From positions 1 through 27,280 of the forward strand of contig CAJTYJ010000046.1 in assembly GCA_910583895.1 (NCBI GenBank): a stretch of DNA of 27,280 nt. Reading direction: 5' to 3'. The position numbers and the translations under genes were made by a program. Of this stretch, positions 16,439-24,012 are shown piece after piece. Position 1 is the first letter of the stretch; every line of letters begins with the position of its first letter. The stretch is from an uncultured Lachnospiraceae bacterium (GTDB taxonomy: Bacteria > Bacillota > Clostridia > Lachnospirales > Lachnospiraceae). The notes beneath the pieces are model-generated. The model saw only the letters and a program-made list of their open reading frames with translations. It was not told the origin of the DNA and did no database searches.

Positions 16439-17710
16439 ATGAAAGTATTGATTGTAGGCGGAGGCGGAAGAGAGCACGCGATTGCATGGAAGATTTCCAC
16501 AAGTCCGAAGGTGGAGAAGATCTACTGTGCACCTGGCAATGCGGGGATCGAAGAATATGCAGAGTGTGTGGACATTGGTGTGATGGAATTTGACCGGATT
16601 GCCGCTTTTGCAAAGGAGAAACAGATTGATCTGGCCGTGATCGGCATGGATGATCCGCTGGTGGGCGGCATTGTAGACGTGCTGGAGGCAGAAGGAATCC
16701 GGGTATTCGGGCCCAAAAAGAATGCAGCGGTCCTGGAAGGCTCCAAAGCGTTTTCCAAAGATCTGATGAAAAAATACGGTATTCCCACGGCGGCCTATGA
16801 GAATTTTGACGATCCCAAAAAGGCGCTTGCCTACCTGGAGACCGCAGAGTTTCCCATTGTCCTGAAGGCGGACGGACTGGCTCTTGGGAAAGGGGTCTTG
16901 ATCTGCAATACCCTGGAAGAAGCAAGGGAAGGCGTGCGCTCCATCATGATGGATAAAAAATTCGGCGCTGCCGGGAATCAGATGGTGATTGAAGAGTTTA
17001 TGACAGGCCGGGAAGTATCGGTTCTTAGTTTTGTAGACGGCAGGACGATCCGGACCATGACCTCCGCTCAGGACCACAAGCGGGCATTGGACGGCGACCA
17101 GGGACTCAACACCGGGGGAATGGGAACTTTTTCCCCAAGTCCTTTTTATACGGATGAAGTGGATGCATTCTGTCAACAATATATCTATCAGAAGACGGTG
17201 GATGCCATGGCGGCAGAGGGAAGACCTTTTAAAGGAATTATCTTTTTTGGCCTTATGCTGACGGAAAAGGGACCACGGGTGTTAGAGTACAACGCACGCT
17301 TCGGAGACCCGGAGGCGCAGGTGGTTCTTCCGCGGATGAAGAATGATATGGTGGAAGTGCTCGAAGCCTGTATCGACGGAACACTGGATCAGATAGAGCT
17401 GGAATTTGAGAACAACGCGGCGGTCTGCGTGGTGCTGGCTTCAAAGGGATATCCGGTCAGCTACGAAAAAGGATTTGAGATCCGGGGGCTGGACGCATGC
17501 AGGGACCGGGAAGGATACTATGTATTCCATGCCGCAAGCAAGCGAAAAGACGGCCGGATCGTGACAAACGGAGGCCGGGTGCTGGGAGTAACTGCCACCG
17601 GTCCGGATTTAAAGAGCGCAAGGGCCAATGCCTATGAGGCGGCGTCCTGGGTGGATTTTGACAACAAGTATATGAGAGGCGACATCGGAAAAGCGATTGA
17701 TGAGGCCTGA
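16439..17710 (+). CDS. purD: Phosphoribosylamine-glycine ligase (GAR synthetase)
   Basis: An ATP-grasp enzyme of 423 aa joining glycine to phosphoribosylamine. It begins MKVLIVGGGGREHAIAWK, the family N-terminus. VLKADGLALGKGV is the ATP-grasp lysine region, HKRALDGDQGLNTGGMGTFSP the glycine-rich loop, and LEYNARFGDPE the metal and catalytic block. I start at ATG 16439, which follows CGGAGG at about 10 nt, not at the in-frame ATG 16388 that lies within the end of purN. It is the last gene of the pur block; purF, purC, purL and purH are absent here and must lie elsewhere. Confidence 0.95.
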   Translation: MKVLIVGGGGREHAIAWKISTSPKVEKIYCAPGNAGIEEYAECVDIGVMEFDRIAAFAKEKQIDLAVIGMDDPLVGGIVDVLEAEGIRVFGPKKNAAVLEGSKAFSKDLMKKYGIPTAAYENFDDPKKALAYLETAEFPIVLKADGLALGKGVLICNTLEEAREGVRSIMMDKKFGAAGNQMVIEEFMTGREVSVLSFVDGRTIRTMTSAQDHKRALDGDQGLNTGGMGTFSPSPFYTDEVDAFCQQYIYQKTVDAMAAEGRPFKGIIFFGLMLTEKGPRVLEYNARFGDPEAQVVLPRMKNDMVEVLEACIDGTLDQIELEFENNAAVCVVLASKGYPVSYEKGFEIRGLDACRDREGYYVFHAASKRKDGRIVTNGGRVLGVTATGPDLKSARANAYEAASWVDFDNKYMRGDIGKAIDEA

Positions 17711-17787
17711 CACCTCCGGCTGACTCCTGGCAGATGTGTGAAATATGAACATTTCCGGACAATTTTATAAAAGTTTTGTGAAAGAAG

Positions 17788-17816
17788 TTGACTTTCCTTT
17801 ATAGAAGTCTTATTGT
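17788..17816 (+). promoter_or_regulatory. Predicted promoter of the cohesin-like protein gene
   Basis: TTGACT (17788-17793), a 17-bp spacer and TATTGT (17811-17816) match consensus at 5/6 and 4/6, about 45 nt before the start codon. It implies that this gene is not dependent on read-through from purD, although no clear terminator is visible after purD. Confidence 0.5.
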
Positions 17817-17858
17817 TAAAGCTTAAGACGGAGAATATCAGGAAAGAGAGAGCAATTT

Positions 17859-19208
17859 ATGAAGAATAAAAGATATAGATCAGGTATGATGGGGATTCTG
17901 GCCGCAGCTTTGCTGTTTTGCTTCCCGCTGATTGCGGCGGCGGCGCCTTCCGTGGAAGGGGATACGAATCTGACCGTGGAAAAGGACGGCAGCGTTTCGG
18001 CGGAGTACACGATCACAAGTGATGAACCGATGGAGAGTGCACAGCTTACCCTGTCCTATGATAAGGAAGCTCTGACCTATACATCCGGAAGCGGCGGAAA
18101 CAGCTTTTCCGGCAACGGCGGGAACGGTACGGTCCAGTTAAGCAGCAAACCGGGTGATACAACGGCCTCTTTTACGGTGAAATTTAAAGGCAGGGCGGAC
18201 GGGGAGACAGAGCTGACCATTGCAGCCTGTACCATCGTTGTGGACGGCAAGGAGATCAATGTGTTAAGCGGAGAGATCCAGACCGGAGAAGAAGGTTCAG
18301 AGACCGGCGAAGATACAGAGGTGGGCGACAACAACGAAGACCGTGCAAGTTTTGTAATTGACGAACGTACGTTCTATGAGCACCGCCCGGAGGATATAGA
18401 AGGCTTTGAGCCCATGCATATGGATATCCAGGGGAAGGACAGCCGGGTGCTGAAGCACCAGAACCTGGAACTGTATGTGATCCGCCTGCACAGCGACAAC
18501 GGCAGTTACCGCGACAATTTCGTGTACAATCCGGATACGGGCAATGTCATTCCTTTTGTGCAGATGAAGAGCGGAGATGACACGGTGATCTTTATTGAGC
18601 CGGAGGAGGGCGGATATGTGCCCACCCGGTACACGGCCGTGGAGCTTGGATGGGGTCCTAAGTACACCATACCGGCGCGGAAGCATGTGATCATCGATGG
18701 TGTGGACGAGATTCAGGATGACACGAACCGTTACCTGATCTACGGAATCAATCAGGATGGGGAAAAAGCCTGGTACAGCTTTGACTATGACAAAAACTCA
18801 CTGCAGCTTTTTGATGATGTGGCTTATCAGGGAGAGCAGAACTATATCATGGAGCTGGAGGATAAAGAGCTTGGGCTTGGGACTGAGCTGAGCGGGCAGA
18901 TCAAGCGATATGACCGTGACATGGCAAAACGGCTTTATACGATAATGTTTCTGACCATTATCATTATTATTCTTCTGAATGTGGTGGTGATCCAGTACCT
19001 TCGGATGAAGAAAATGCATCCGGCGGATCCGGAAGAAGAGGAAGAAGAGTCTGCTTCTGGCGGAAAACCTTCTGCGCAGCCATCCTATGTCACCGGCAAT
19101 CTGGAAGAGAATGAAAGTGATTTTCAGGAACCGGACGGGGAAGAGGAAGATGAGGATGAAATAGAACTGGAAATCATCGACCTGGATGATCTGGAAGAGG
19201 ATGACTGA
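17859..19208 (+). CDS. Exported cohesin-like, membrane-anchored protein with acidic cytoplasmic tail
   Basis: A 449-aa protein of unknown function. Residues 1-29 form a signal peptide ending in an alanine run (LIAAAA). Residues about 32-145 look like a cohesin-type beta-sandwich: alternating beta strands with SAQLTLSYDKEALTYTSG and TASFTVKFKGRADGETELTI. A Glu/Gly linker follows, then a second globular region (about 165-350) rich in aromatic and acidic residues with no family I can name. One transmembrane helix spans 361-381 (Ile/Val-rich), followed by basic RMKK and a 68-residue tail that is mostly Glu and Asp and ends LEIIDLDDLEEDD. Topology would be outside N-domain, inside tail. No dockerin gene is in the window. 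The ATG has GAAAGAGAG upstream, only a moderate ribosome site. A promoter and terminator flank it, so it is monocistronic. Confidence 0.8.
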   Translation: MKNKRYRSGMMGILAAALLFCFPLIAAAAPSVEGDTNLTVEKDGSVSAEYTITSDEPMESAQLTLSYDKEALTYTSGSGGNSFSGNGGNGTVQLSSKPGDTTASFTVKFKGRADGETELTIAACTIVVDGKEINVLSGEIQTGEEGSETGEDTEVGDNNEDRASFVIDERTFYEHRPEDIEGFEPMHMDIQGKDSRVLKHQNLELYVIRLHSDNGSYRDNFVYNPDTGNVIPFVQMKSGDDTVIFIEPEEGGYVPTRYTAVELGWGPKYTIPARKHVIIDGVDEIQDDTNRYLIYGINQDGEKAWYSFDYDKNSLQLFDDVAYQGEQNYIMELEDKELGLGTELSGQIKRYDRDMAKRLYTIMFLTIIIIILLNVVVIQYLRMKKMHPADPEEEEEESASGGKPSAQPSYVTGNLEENESDFQEPDGEEEDEDEIELEIIDLDDLEEDD

Positions 19209-19260
19209 TGGAATAAAGTTCGGTTTCCGCCAGGTATCGTGTGTGTGAAATAGAATGACG

Positions 19261-19294
19261 GGACTTCTGCGTATATGCGGAAGTCCTCTTTTCT
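19261..19294 (+). terminator. Intrinsic terminator after the cohesin-like gene
   Basis: GGACTTCTGC (19261-19270) pairs with GCGGAAGTCC (19277-19286) over 10 bp with one G-T pair, around a 6-nt loop, followed by TCTTTTCT. The next promoter starts two bases later. Confidence 0.8.
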
Positions 19295-19295
19295 G

Positions 19296-19336
19296 TTGAC
19301 CTCTGGCGGGAATCCTGTTATGCTGTGTATATAACA
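19296..19336 (+). promoter_or_regulatory. Promoter and operator-like palindrome of the GntR-clpC-radA operon
   Basis: TTGACC (19296-19301), a 17-bp spacer ending TGT (extended -10) and TATGCT (19319-19324) form a good promoter. A 6-bp inverted repeat, TGTTAT (19316-19321) and ATAACA (19331-19336) with 9 bp between, overlaps the -10 and start site. By position it would suit autorepression by the GntR protein encoded 38 nt downstream. The link to that protein is inference. Confidence 0.55.
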
Positions 19337-19373
19337 TGTGCGATAGAGAACAGAACAAAGGACAGGTGATAAA

Positions 19374-19745
19374 ATGTATCTGGAAATTGATTTCAACAGC
19401 GATCAGGCTTTTTATGTGCAGCTCTGCAATCAGATCATCATAGGGATCGCCACTTCCAGGCTCCGGGAAGGAGATACACTTCCGAGTGTCCGGCAGATGG
19501 CGGAGGAGATCGGCATCAATATGCACACGGTGAATAAAGCCTACAGTTTACTGAAGCAGGAGGGGTATATCCGTCTGGACCGCCGCAGCGGCGCGGTCGT
19601 GGCGGTGGATGCTGATAAGAGGAAGGCCTTAAGCGAGATGAAACAGGAGCTTTTTGTCATTCTGGCAAAGGGGAGCTGTAAAAATATCACTCGCGCAGAG
19701 GTGCATGCGCTGATCGATGAGATCTATGCGGAATACGGATCGTAG
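19374..19745 (+). CDS. GntR-family transcriptional regulator, YtrA-type short form
   Basis: A 123-aa DNA-binding protein. Residues about 10-78 form the GntR winged helix: LREGDTLPSVRQMAEEIGINMHTVNKAY, then LLKQEGYIRLDRRSGAVV for the wing. The C-terminal 45 residues are a short helical stretch without a ligand domain, as in YtrA-type members that usually regulate their own operon. The start ATG 19374 has AGGTGA about 6 nt upstream. It lies 37 nt before clpC and shares its promoter. It occupies the place where ctsR, mcsA and mcsB precede clpC in Bacillus. The effector is unknown. Confidence 0.88.
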   Translation: MYLEIDFNSDQAFYVQLCNQIIIGIATSRLREGDTLPSVRQMAEEIGINMHTVNKAYSLLKQEGYIRLDRRSGAVVAVDADKRKALSEMKQELFVILAKGSCKNITRAEVHALIDEIYAEYGS

Positions 19746-19782
19746 ATAAAAAAGAAACAAAACTTGAATCAGGAGGAACCAT

Positions 19783-22203
19783 ATGCAGATTTATACAGAG
19801 AAGGCAAAGCAGGCTCTGAAACTGGCCAGACGGATATCTGCCCATCTTCGGCATCCATATATCGGAACAGAACATATTCTGCTTGGGCTTTTAAAGGAAT
19901 CTTCCGGCGCAGCCGGGCAGGTACTTTCGGGGGCCGGGGTGACAGAAGAAGCGCTGATGAATATGATTCGCCAGCTCATCGCCCCGGAGGAGGACACTCT
20001 GCCGGGCGCAGAGCGGGAGTATACCCCAAGAGCCAGGAAGATCCTGGAGGATGCCCAGACGGAGGCAAAGCGTTTTCATGAAGAGCTGACGGGTACAGAG
20101 CACATTCTGATTGCTATTTTAAAAGACGGGGAATGCGTCGGTTCCCGTCTTTTGAATACGATGAGCATACGTCTGCGGGAGCTGTATACAGAGCTTCTTA
20201 CCTCCATGGGAGAAAAAGCGTCCGATTACCGGGAAGATACAAAGGGCAGAGGGACCCAGACACTGGACCAGTACAGCCGGGATCTGACAGAACTGGCCAG
20301 AGACGGAAAGCTGGATCCGGTGATCGGCAGAGAGGAAGAGATCCGAAGAGTGCTTCAGGTTTTAAGCCGAAGGACCAAGAACAATCCCTGCCTGATCGGG
20401 GAACCGGGCGTGGGGAAGACTGCGATCGTGGAGGGACTTGCCGCCAGGATCGCCCAGGGCCGTGTGCCGGACAGCGTCCAGGGAAAGAGGCTTTGCATTC
20501 TGGATATGACAGCCATGGTGGCCGGCTCCAAATATCGGGGAGAATTTGAGGAACGCATCAAGAATGTCATCGAGGAAGTCAGCCAGTCCGGGGAGATCCT
20601 TCTGTTCATTGATGAGCTTCACACCATCATCGGTGCCGGGGGCGCGGAAGGGGCCATGGATGCGTCCAACATATTAAAACCTGCCATGGCAAGAGGCGAG
20701 CTCCAGATCATCGGAGCCACTACCCTGGAAGAATACCGAAAGCACATCGAAAAAGATGCGGCATTGGAGCGGAGGTTTCAGCCGATCACCGTGGAAGAGG
20801 CAGATGTGGCTCAGACCGTGGAGATCTTAAAAGGGCTGCGTCCCTGTTATGAAAGCCATCACCAGGTGGAGATTACAGACGAAGCACTGGAGGCGGCAGC
20901 CAGGCTGTCCGAGCGCTACATCAGCGACCGGTTTCTGCCGGACAAAGCCATTGACCTTATGGATGAAGCCGCGGCGGGACTTCGGATGGGCCAGTATGCG
21001 GCTCCTGCCAACGACTGGATGAAAGAACTCGCCCAGGCAAAGGAAGCGCTGGACCGGGCGCTTATGGAGTCAGATCTGTCCGGCGCCCATGAATGGCGGC
21101 TGAAGGTGCAGAAACTGGAAAAAGAAGCAGAAGCCAGAGAACATAAAAAAGGCAGACGATCCGCCCGGACAGTGACCGAAGAGCAGATCGCCGAGACTGT
21201 TTCCAGGTGGACAAAAATTCCGGTGCAGCGTCTGGCAGAGGCAGAATCACAGAAGCTTCGCAGGCTGGAACAGACCCTTCATAAAAGGGTGATCGGACAA
21301 AAGGAAGCTGTAACAGCAGTGGCAAAAGCGGTGAAGCGCGGTCGTGTGGGACTGAAAGACCCCAAGCGGCCCGTTGGTTCTTTTCTGTTCTTAGGACCCA
21401 CCGGTGTGGGAAAGACAGAACTTTCCAAAGCGCTGGCGGAGGTGCTTTTTGGCAGAGAAGACGCCATGATTCGGGTGGATATGTCCGAATATATGGAAAA
21501 GCACAGTGTCTCCAAGATGATCGGTTCGCCGCCTGGATATGTAGGACACGACGACGGCGGGCAGTTAAGCGAGAAAGTGCGGCGCAATCCCTATGCCGTG
21601 ATTCTGTTTGATGAGATCGAAAAGGCCCACCCGGATGTGTTCAACATCCTTCTGCAGGTACTGGATGACGGCCATATCACCGATTCCCAGGGCCGAAAAG
21701 TGGATTTTAAGAATACGGTGATTATCATGACGTCCAATGCCGGTGCCGGTTCTATCATTTCTCCCAAAAAGCTGGGGTTTGCCTCTGTGGAGAATGCCAA
21801 GCAGGACTACGAATTTATGAAAAACAGTGTTATGGAAGAAGTAAAGAAGATCTTTCGGCCGGAATTTTTAAACCGGATTGATGAGATCATCGTCTTTCAT
21901 GCGCTTCAGAAAGAGGAGATCGCCCAGATTGCCGGACTGCTTCTCAAAGAGCTGGAAAAGAGATGCGAAAATCAGATGTCTGTAAAAGTATCCTTCAAAG
22001 ATTCGGTGAGAAAATGGCTGGCAGATACGGGATATGATGTGAAATACGGCGCCCGCCCCCTGAAACGGGCGATTCAGAATAAGCTGGAGGATCAGCTGGC
22101 GGACGAAATTTTGGAAGGCCGGATCCAAGAAGGCGATCAGGTGGATGTAAAAGCGGTGAATGGAAAGCTGAAGATTCAGGTGAGATCAAAGGAGGAAGCA
22201 TGA
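19783..22203 (+). CDS. clpC: ATP-dependent Clp protease ATP-binding subunit ClpC
   Basis: An 806-aa AAA+ unfoldase that delivers substrates to ClpP in the cytoplasm. The N-domain (about 1-145) has two Clp repeats (GTEHILLGLL and GTEHILIAIL). D1 shows Walker A GEPGVGKT at 206-213 and Walker B LLFIDE ending at 278. A middle domain of about 60 residues (415-475) with the UVR-like region distinguishes ClpC from ClpA. D2 shows Walker A GPTGVGKT at 538-545 and Asp610-Glu611 in DEIEKAH. LGF at 664-666 is the probable ClpP-docking loop. AGGAGG lies about 7 nt before ATG 19783. The stop overlaps the radA start (ATGA). No adaptor genes mcsA/mcsB and no CtsR-type operator are seen upstream. Confidence 0.95.
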   Translation: MQIYTEKAKQALKLARRISAHLRHPYIGTEHILLGLLKESSGAAGQVLSGAGVTEEALMNMIRQLIAPEEDTLPGAEREYTPRARKILEDAQTEAKRFHEELTGTEHILIAILKDGECVGSRLLNTMSIRLRELYTELLTSMGEKASDYREDTKGRGTQTLDQYSRDLTELARDGKLDPVIGREEEIRRVLQVLSRRTKNNPCLIGEPGVGKTAIVEGLAARIAQGRVPDSVQGKRLCILDMTAMVAGSKYRGEFEERIKNVIEEVSQSGEILLFIDELHTIIGAGGAEGAMDASNILKPAMARGELQIIGATTLEEYRKHIEKDAALERRFQPITVEEADVAQTVEILKGLRPCYESHHQVEITDEALEAAARLSERYISDRFLPDKAIDLMDEAAAGLRMGQYAAPANDWMKELAQAKEALDRALMESDLSGAHEWRLKVQKLEKEAEAREHKKGRRSARTVTEEQIAETVSRWTKIPVQRLAEAESQKLRRLEQTLHKRVIGQKEAVTAVAKAVKRGRVGLKDPKRPVGSFLFLGPTGVGKTELSKALAEVLFGREDAMIRVDMSEYMEKHSVSKMIGSPPGYVGHDDGGQLSEKVRRNPYAVILFDEIEKAHPDVFNILLQVLDDGHITDSQGRKVDFKNTVIIMTSNAGAGSIISPKKLGFASVENAKQDYEFMKNSVMEEVKKIFRPEFLNRIDEIIVFHALQKEEIAQIAGLLLKELEKRCENQMSVKVSFKDSVRKWLADTGYDVKYGARPLKRAIQNKLEDQLADEILEGRIQEGDQVDVKAVNGKLKIQVRSKEEA

Positions 22204-23573
22204 AAAAGGGCGGAACGGTATTTTTCTGTCAGAGCTGCGGGTATGAGTCCGCCAAATGGTCCGGACAGTGTCCGGCCTGTAAGGCGTGGAATACCTTCGC
22301 AGAAGAGCCGTCTGCACCCAGGATCAAAGGTTCTGCTTCCGGGAAACGAAGTTTAGACGGAAAGAAAAGTATCCCGGTCTCACTGCAACAGATCGAGTCC
22401 GGGGATCAGGACCGGATTTCCACCGGTATGAAAGAACTGGATCAGGTGCTGGGAGGAGGGATCGTCCCAGGTTCTCTGGTGCTGGTGGGCGGCGATCCCG
22501 GGATCGGCAAATCTACTCTGCTTCTGCAGGTGTGCAGAAATCTAGGGGAGCGTCTGCCGGGGATTCTTTATATCTCCGGGGAAGAGTCTTTGCAGCAGAT
22601 CAAGCTTCGTGCGGTCAGGATCGGGAATTTTCAGGACAGCTTGAAACTTCTGTGTGAGACGAACTTGTCAGACATCGAAGAAACCATACTGAAAGAGAAA
22701 CCTAAGGTAGTGGTCATTGACTCTATCCAGACTATGTATCAGGAGGAGATTTCTTCTGCTCCGGGAAGTGTATCCCAGGTCCGGGAGGCCACCGGAGTTC
22801 TGATGCGTCTGGCGAAAGATCAGGGGATCTCCATCTTTATTGTGGGACATGTGACCAAGGAAGGGACCGTGGCAGGTCCCAGGGTGCTAGAGCACATGGT
22901 GGATACCGTGCTTTATTTTGAAGGAGACCGCCATGCTTCTTATCGGGTTTTGCGGGGCGTGAAAAACCGCTTTGGCTCTACCAATGAGATCGGCGTCTTC
23001 GAGATGCGGGAGGAAGGACTCCGGGAAGTGGAGAACCCTTCCGAATACATGTTAAGCGGCAAGCCAAAAGGGGCGTCTGGTTCCGTAGTTGCCTGTACCA
23101 TGGAGGGAACCAGGCCGATGCTTTTAGAAGTTCAGGCACTGGTCTGCAAGACGAACTTTGGACTGCCCCGCCGGACAGCAGCGGGGATGGATTACAACCG
23201 GGTGAACCTTCTGATGGCGGTGCTGGAAAAAAGGCTGAACCTGCCCCTGTCCAGCTATGACGCCTATGTGAACATCGCAGGAGGACTTCGGTTAAATGAA
23301 CCGGCCATGGACCTGGCGCTGGTGCTGGCTGTGATTTCCAGTTACAAAGATGTCCCGATACCGGAAAAGACTGTGGTCTTTGGGGAAGTGGGGCTAAGCG
23401 GGGAAGTCAGGGCCGTCAGCATGGCGCCGCAGAGGGTCCAGGAGGCGAAAAAGCTTGGCTTTACAAGAGCGCTTATTCCCGGAAGCAGCATGGAGCAGGT
23501 GAAAAATATAAAAGGGATCGAACTTCTTGGGGTGTCGGCCGTCCGGGATGCGCTGCGGGTCATAAAACCGTGA
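22200..23573 (+). CDS. radA: DNA repair protein RadA (Sms)
   Basis: A 457-aa RecA-like, DnaB-type helicase that promotes branch migration in recombinational repair. It begins with a C4 zinc finger: Cys10, Cys13, Cys24, Cys27. The ATPase core has GGDPGIGKST (Walker A, 97-106) and VVVIDSIQT (Walker B). The RadA-specific KNRFG is at 255-259. The C-terminal Lon-protease-like domain (about 290-457) includes YVNIAGGLRLNEPAMDLAL. The ATG overlaps the clpC stop by 4 nt, so it is translationally coupled, an arrangement known from many Firmicutes. No terminator follows; the tRNA promoter starts 9 nt after the stop. Confidence 0.95.
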   Translation: MKKGGTVFFCQSCGYESAKWSGQCPACKAWNTFAEEPSAPRIKGSASGKRSLDGKKSIPVSLQQIESGDQDRISTGMKELDQVLGGGIVPGSLVLVGGDPGIGKSTLLLQVCRNLGERLPGILYISGEESLQQIKLRAVRIGNFQDSLKLLCETNLSDIEETILKEKPKVVVIDSIQTMYQEEISSAPGSVSQVREATGVLMRLAKDQGISIFIVGHVTKEGTVAGPRVLEHMVDTVLYFEGDRHASYRVLRGVKNRFGSTNEIGVFEMREEGLREVENPSEYMLSGKPKGASGSVVACTMEGTRPMLLEVQALVCKTNFGLPRRTAAGMDYNRVNLLMAVLEKRLNLPLSSYDAYVNIAGGLRLNEPAMDLALVLAVISSYKDVPIPEKTVVFGEVGLSGEVRAVSMAPQRVQEAKKLGFTRALIPGSSMEQVKNIKGIELLGVSAVRDALRVIKP

Positions 23574-23581
23574 AAAAAGGA

Positions 23582-23610
23582 TTGACATGATCTGAAAAAT
23601 ATGGTATATT
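23582..23610 (+). promoter_or_regulatory. Strong promoter of the tRNA-Trp gene
   Basis: A perfect TTGACA (23582-23587), a 17-bp spacer ending TGG (extended -10), and TATATT (23605-23610, 5/6). Transcription would begin near 23617, 13 nt upstream of the mature tRNA. Confidence 0.8.
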
Positions 23611-23629
23611 ATCCGAGTGTCAAAGATAC

Positions 23630-23702
23630 AGGGATATAGTTCAGTCGGTAGAACGTTGGTCTCCAAAACCAAATGTCGAGGGTTCGAGTCCTTCTGTCCC
23701 TG
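23630..23702 (+). tRNA. tRNA-Trp (anticodon CCA)
   Basis: A full cloverleaf of 73 nt. The acceptor stem is AGGGATA with TGTCCCT (23695-23701), with one T-G pair, and discriminator G at 23702. The D stem is GTTC/GAAC. The anticodon stem is TTGGT/ACCAA around the loop CTCCAAA, with CCA at 23663-23665. The variable loop is ATGTC, and the T arm is GAGGG/CCTTC around TTCGAGT. The 3' CCA is not encoded. It is a single-tRNA transcript with its own promoter and terminator. Confidence 0.96.
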
Positions 23703-23707
23703 TTTGA

Positions 23708-23737
23708 GCTTCGGAACAGCAGTTCCGAAGCTTTTTT
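23708..23737 (+). terminator. Intrinsic terminator of the tRNA-Trp gene
   Basis: A perfect 10-bp stem, GCTTCGGAAC (23708-23717) with GTTCCGAAGC (23722-23731), loop AGCA, followed by six T residues (23732-23737). Confidence 0.92.
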
Positions 23738-23882
23738 CATATCATAGGAAAGTCCTTCGAACTTCCCTATGATATAAAAAGCCCTCCGGGCAGGATCGCA
23801 CTGCGGCGGAAAGGTAACATGTCGCCAGAGCGACCCGCCGCAGGCGGAGAATCCTGCAAAGCAGGATTCTTATTCATATCAT
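23736..23882. repeat. Compact structured intergenic element flanked by a 10-bp direct repeat
   Basis: TTCATATCAT occurs at 23736-23745 and again at 23873-23882. Between them nearly all bases can pair. There is the 15-bp hairpin at 23739-23775, a small GCCC-TCC-GGGC hairpin at 23781-23791, TGCGGCGG (23802-23809) with CCGCCGCA (23835-23842) enclosing GTCGC-CAGA-GCGAC (23821-23834), and finally AGAATCCTGC-AAA-GCAGGATTCT (23848-23870). GCAGGAT at 23790-23796 can also pair with ATCCTGC at 23851-23857, closing the middle domain and excluding the last hairpin. It may be a non-autonomous mobile repeat (the direct repeat as target duplication) or a structured RNA. I cannot tell which from one copy. 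Confidence 0.55.
23739..23775. repeat. Long hairpin (15-bp arms) after the tRNA terminator
   Basis: The arms 23739-23753 and 23761-23775 (core ATATCATAGG and CCTATGATAT) pair over 15 positions with a single mismatch around the 7-nt loop CCTTCGA. It has no T-run of its own on the plus strand. It forms the left part of the structured intergenic element described next. Confidence 0.7.
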
Positions 23883-24012
23883 CTTTCCATAACCCGCCAG
23901 TGCGTGAGAGACCACGCCTTGGCCTGGTGCCCTTTTATGGGATTTTCAGGCAGATCTGTCTGTGCCGGGCAGAGTTTTGGTGTGTGAAAAGGTTGAGAAA
24001 GGAAGAGAGTGG

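Noticed and set aside
17711..17787. Terminator after purD
   Set aside because: Only 5-bp stems with no T-run could be found, so read-through or an unseen signal is possible.
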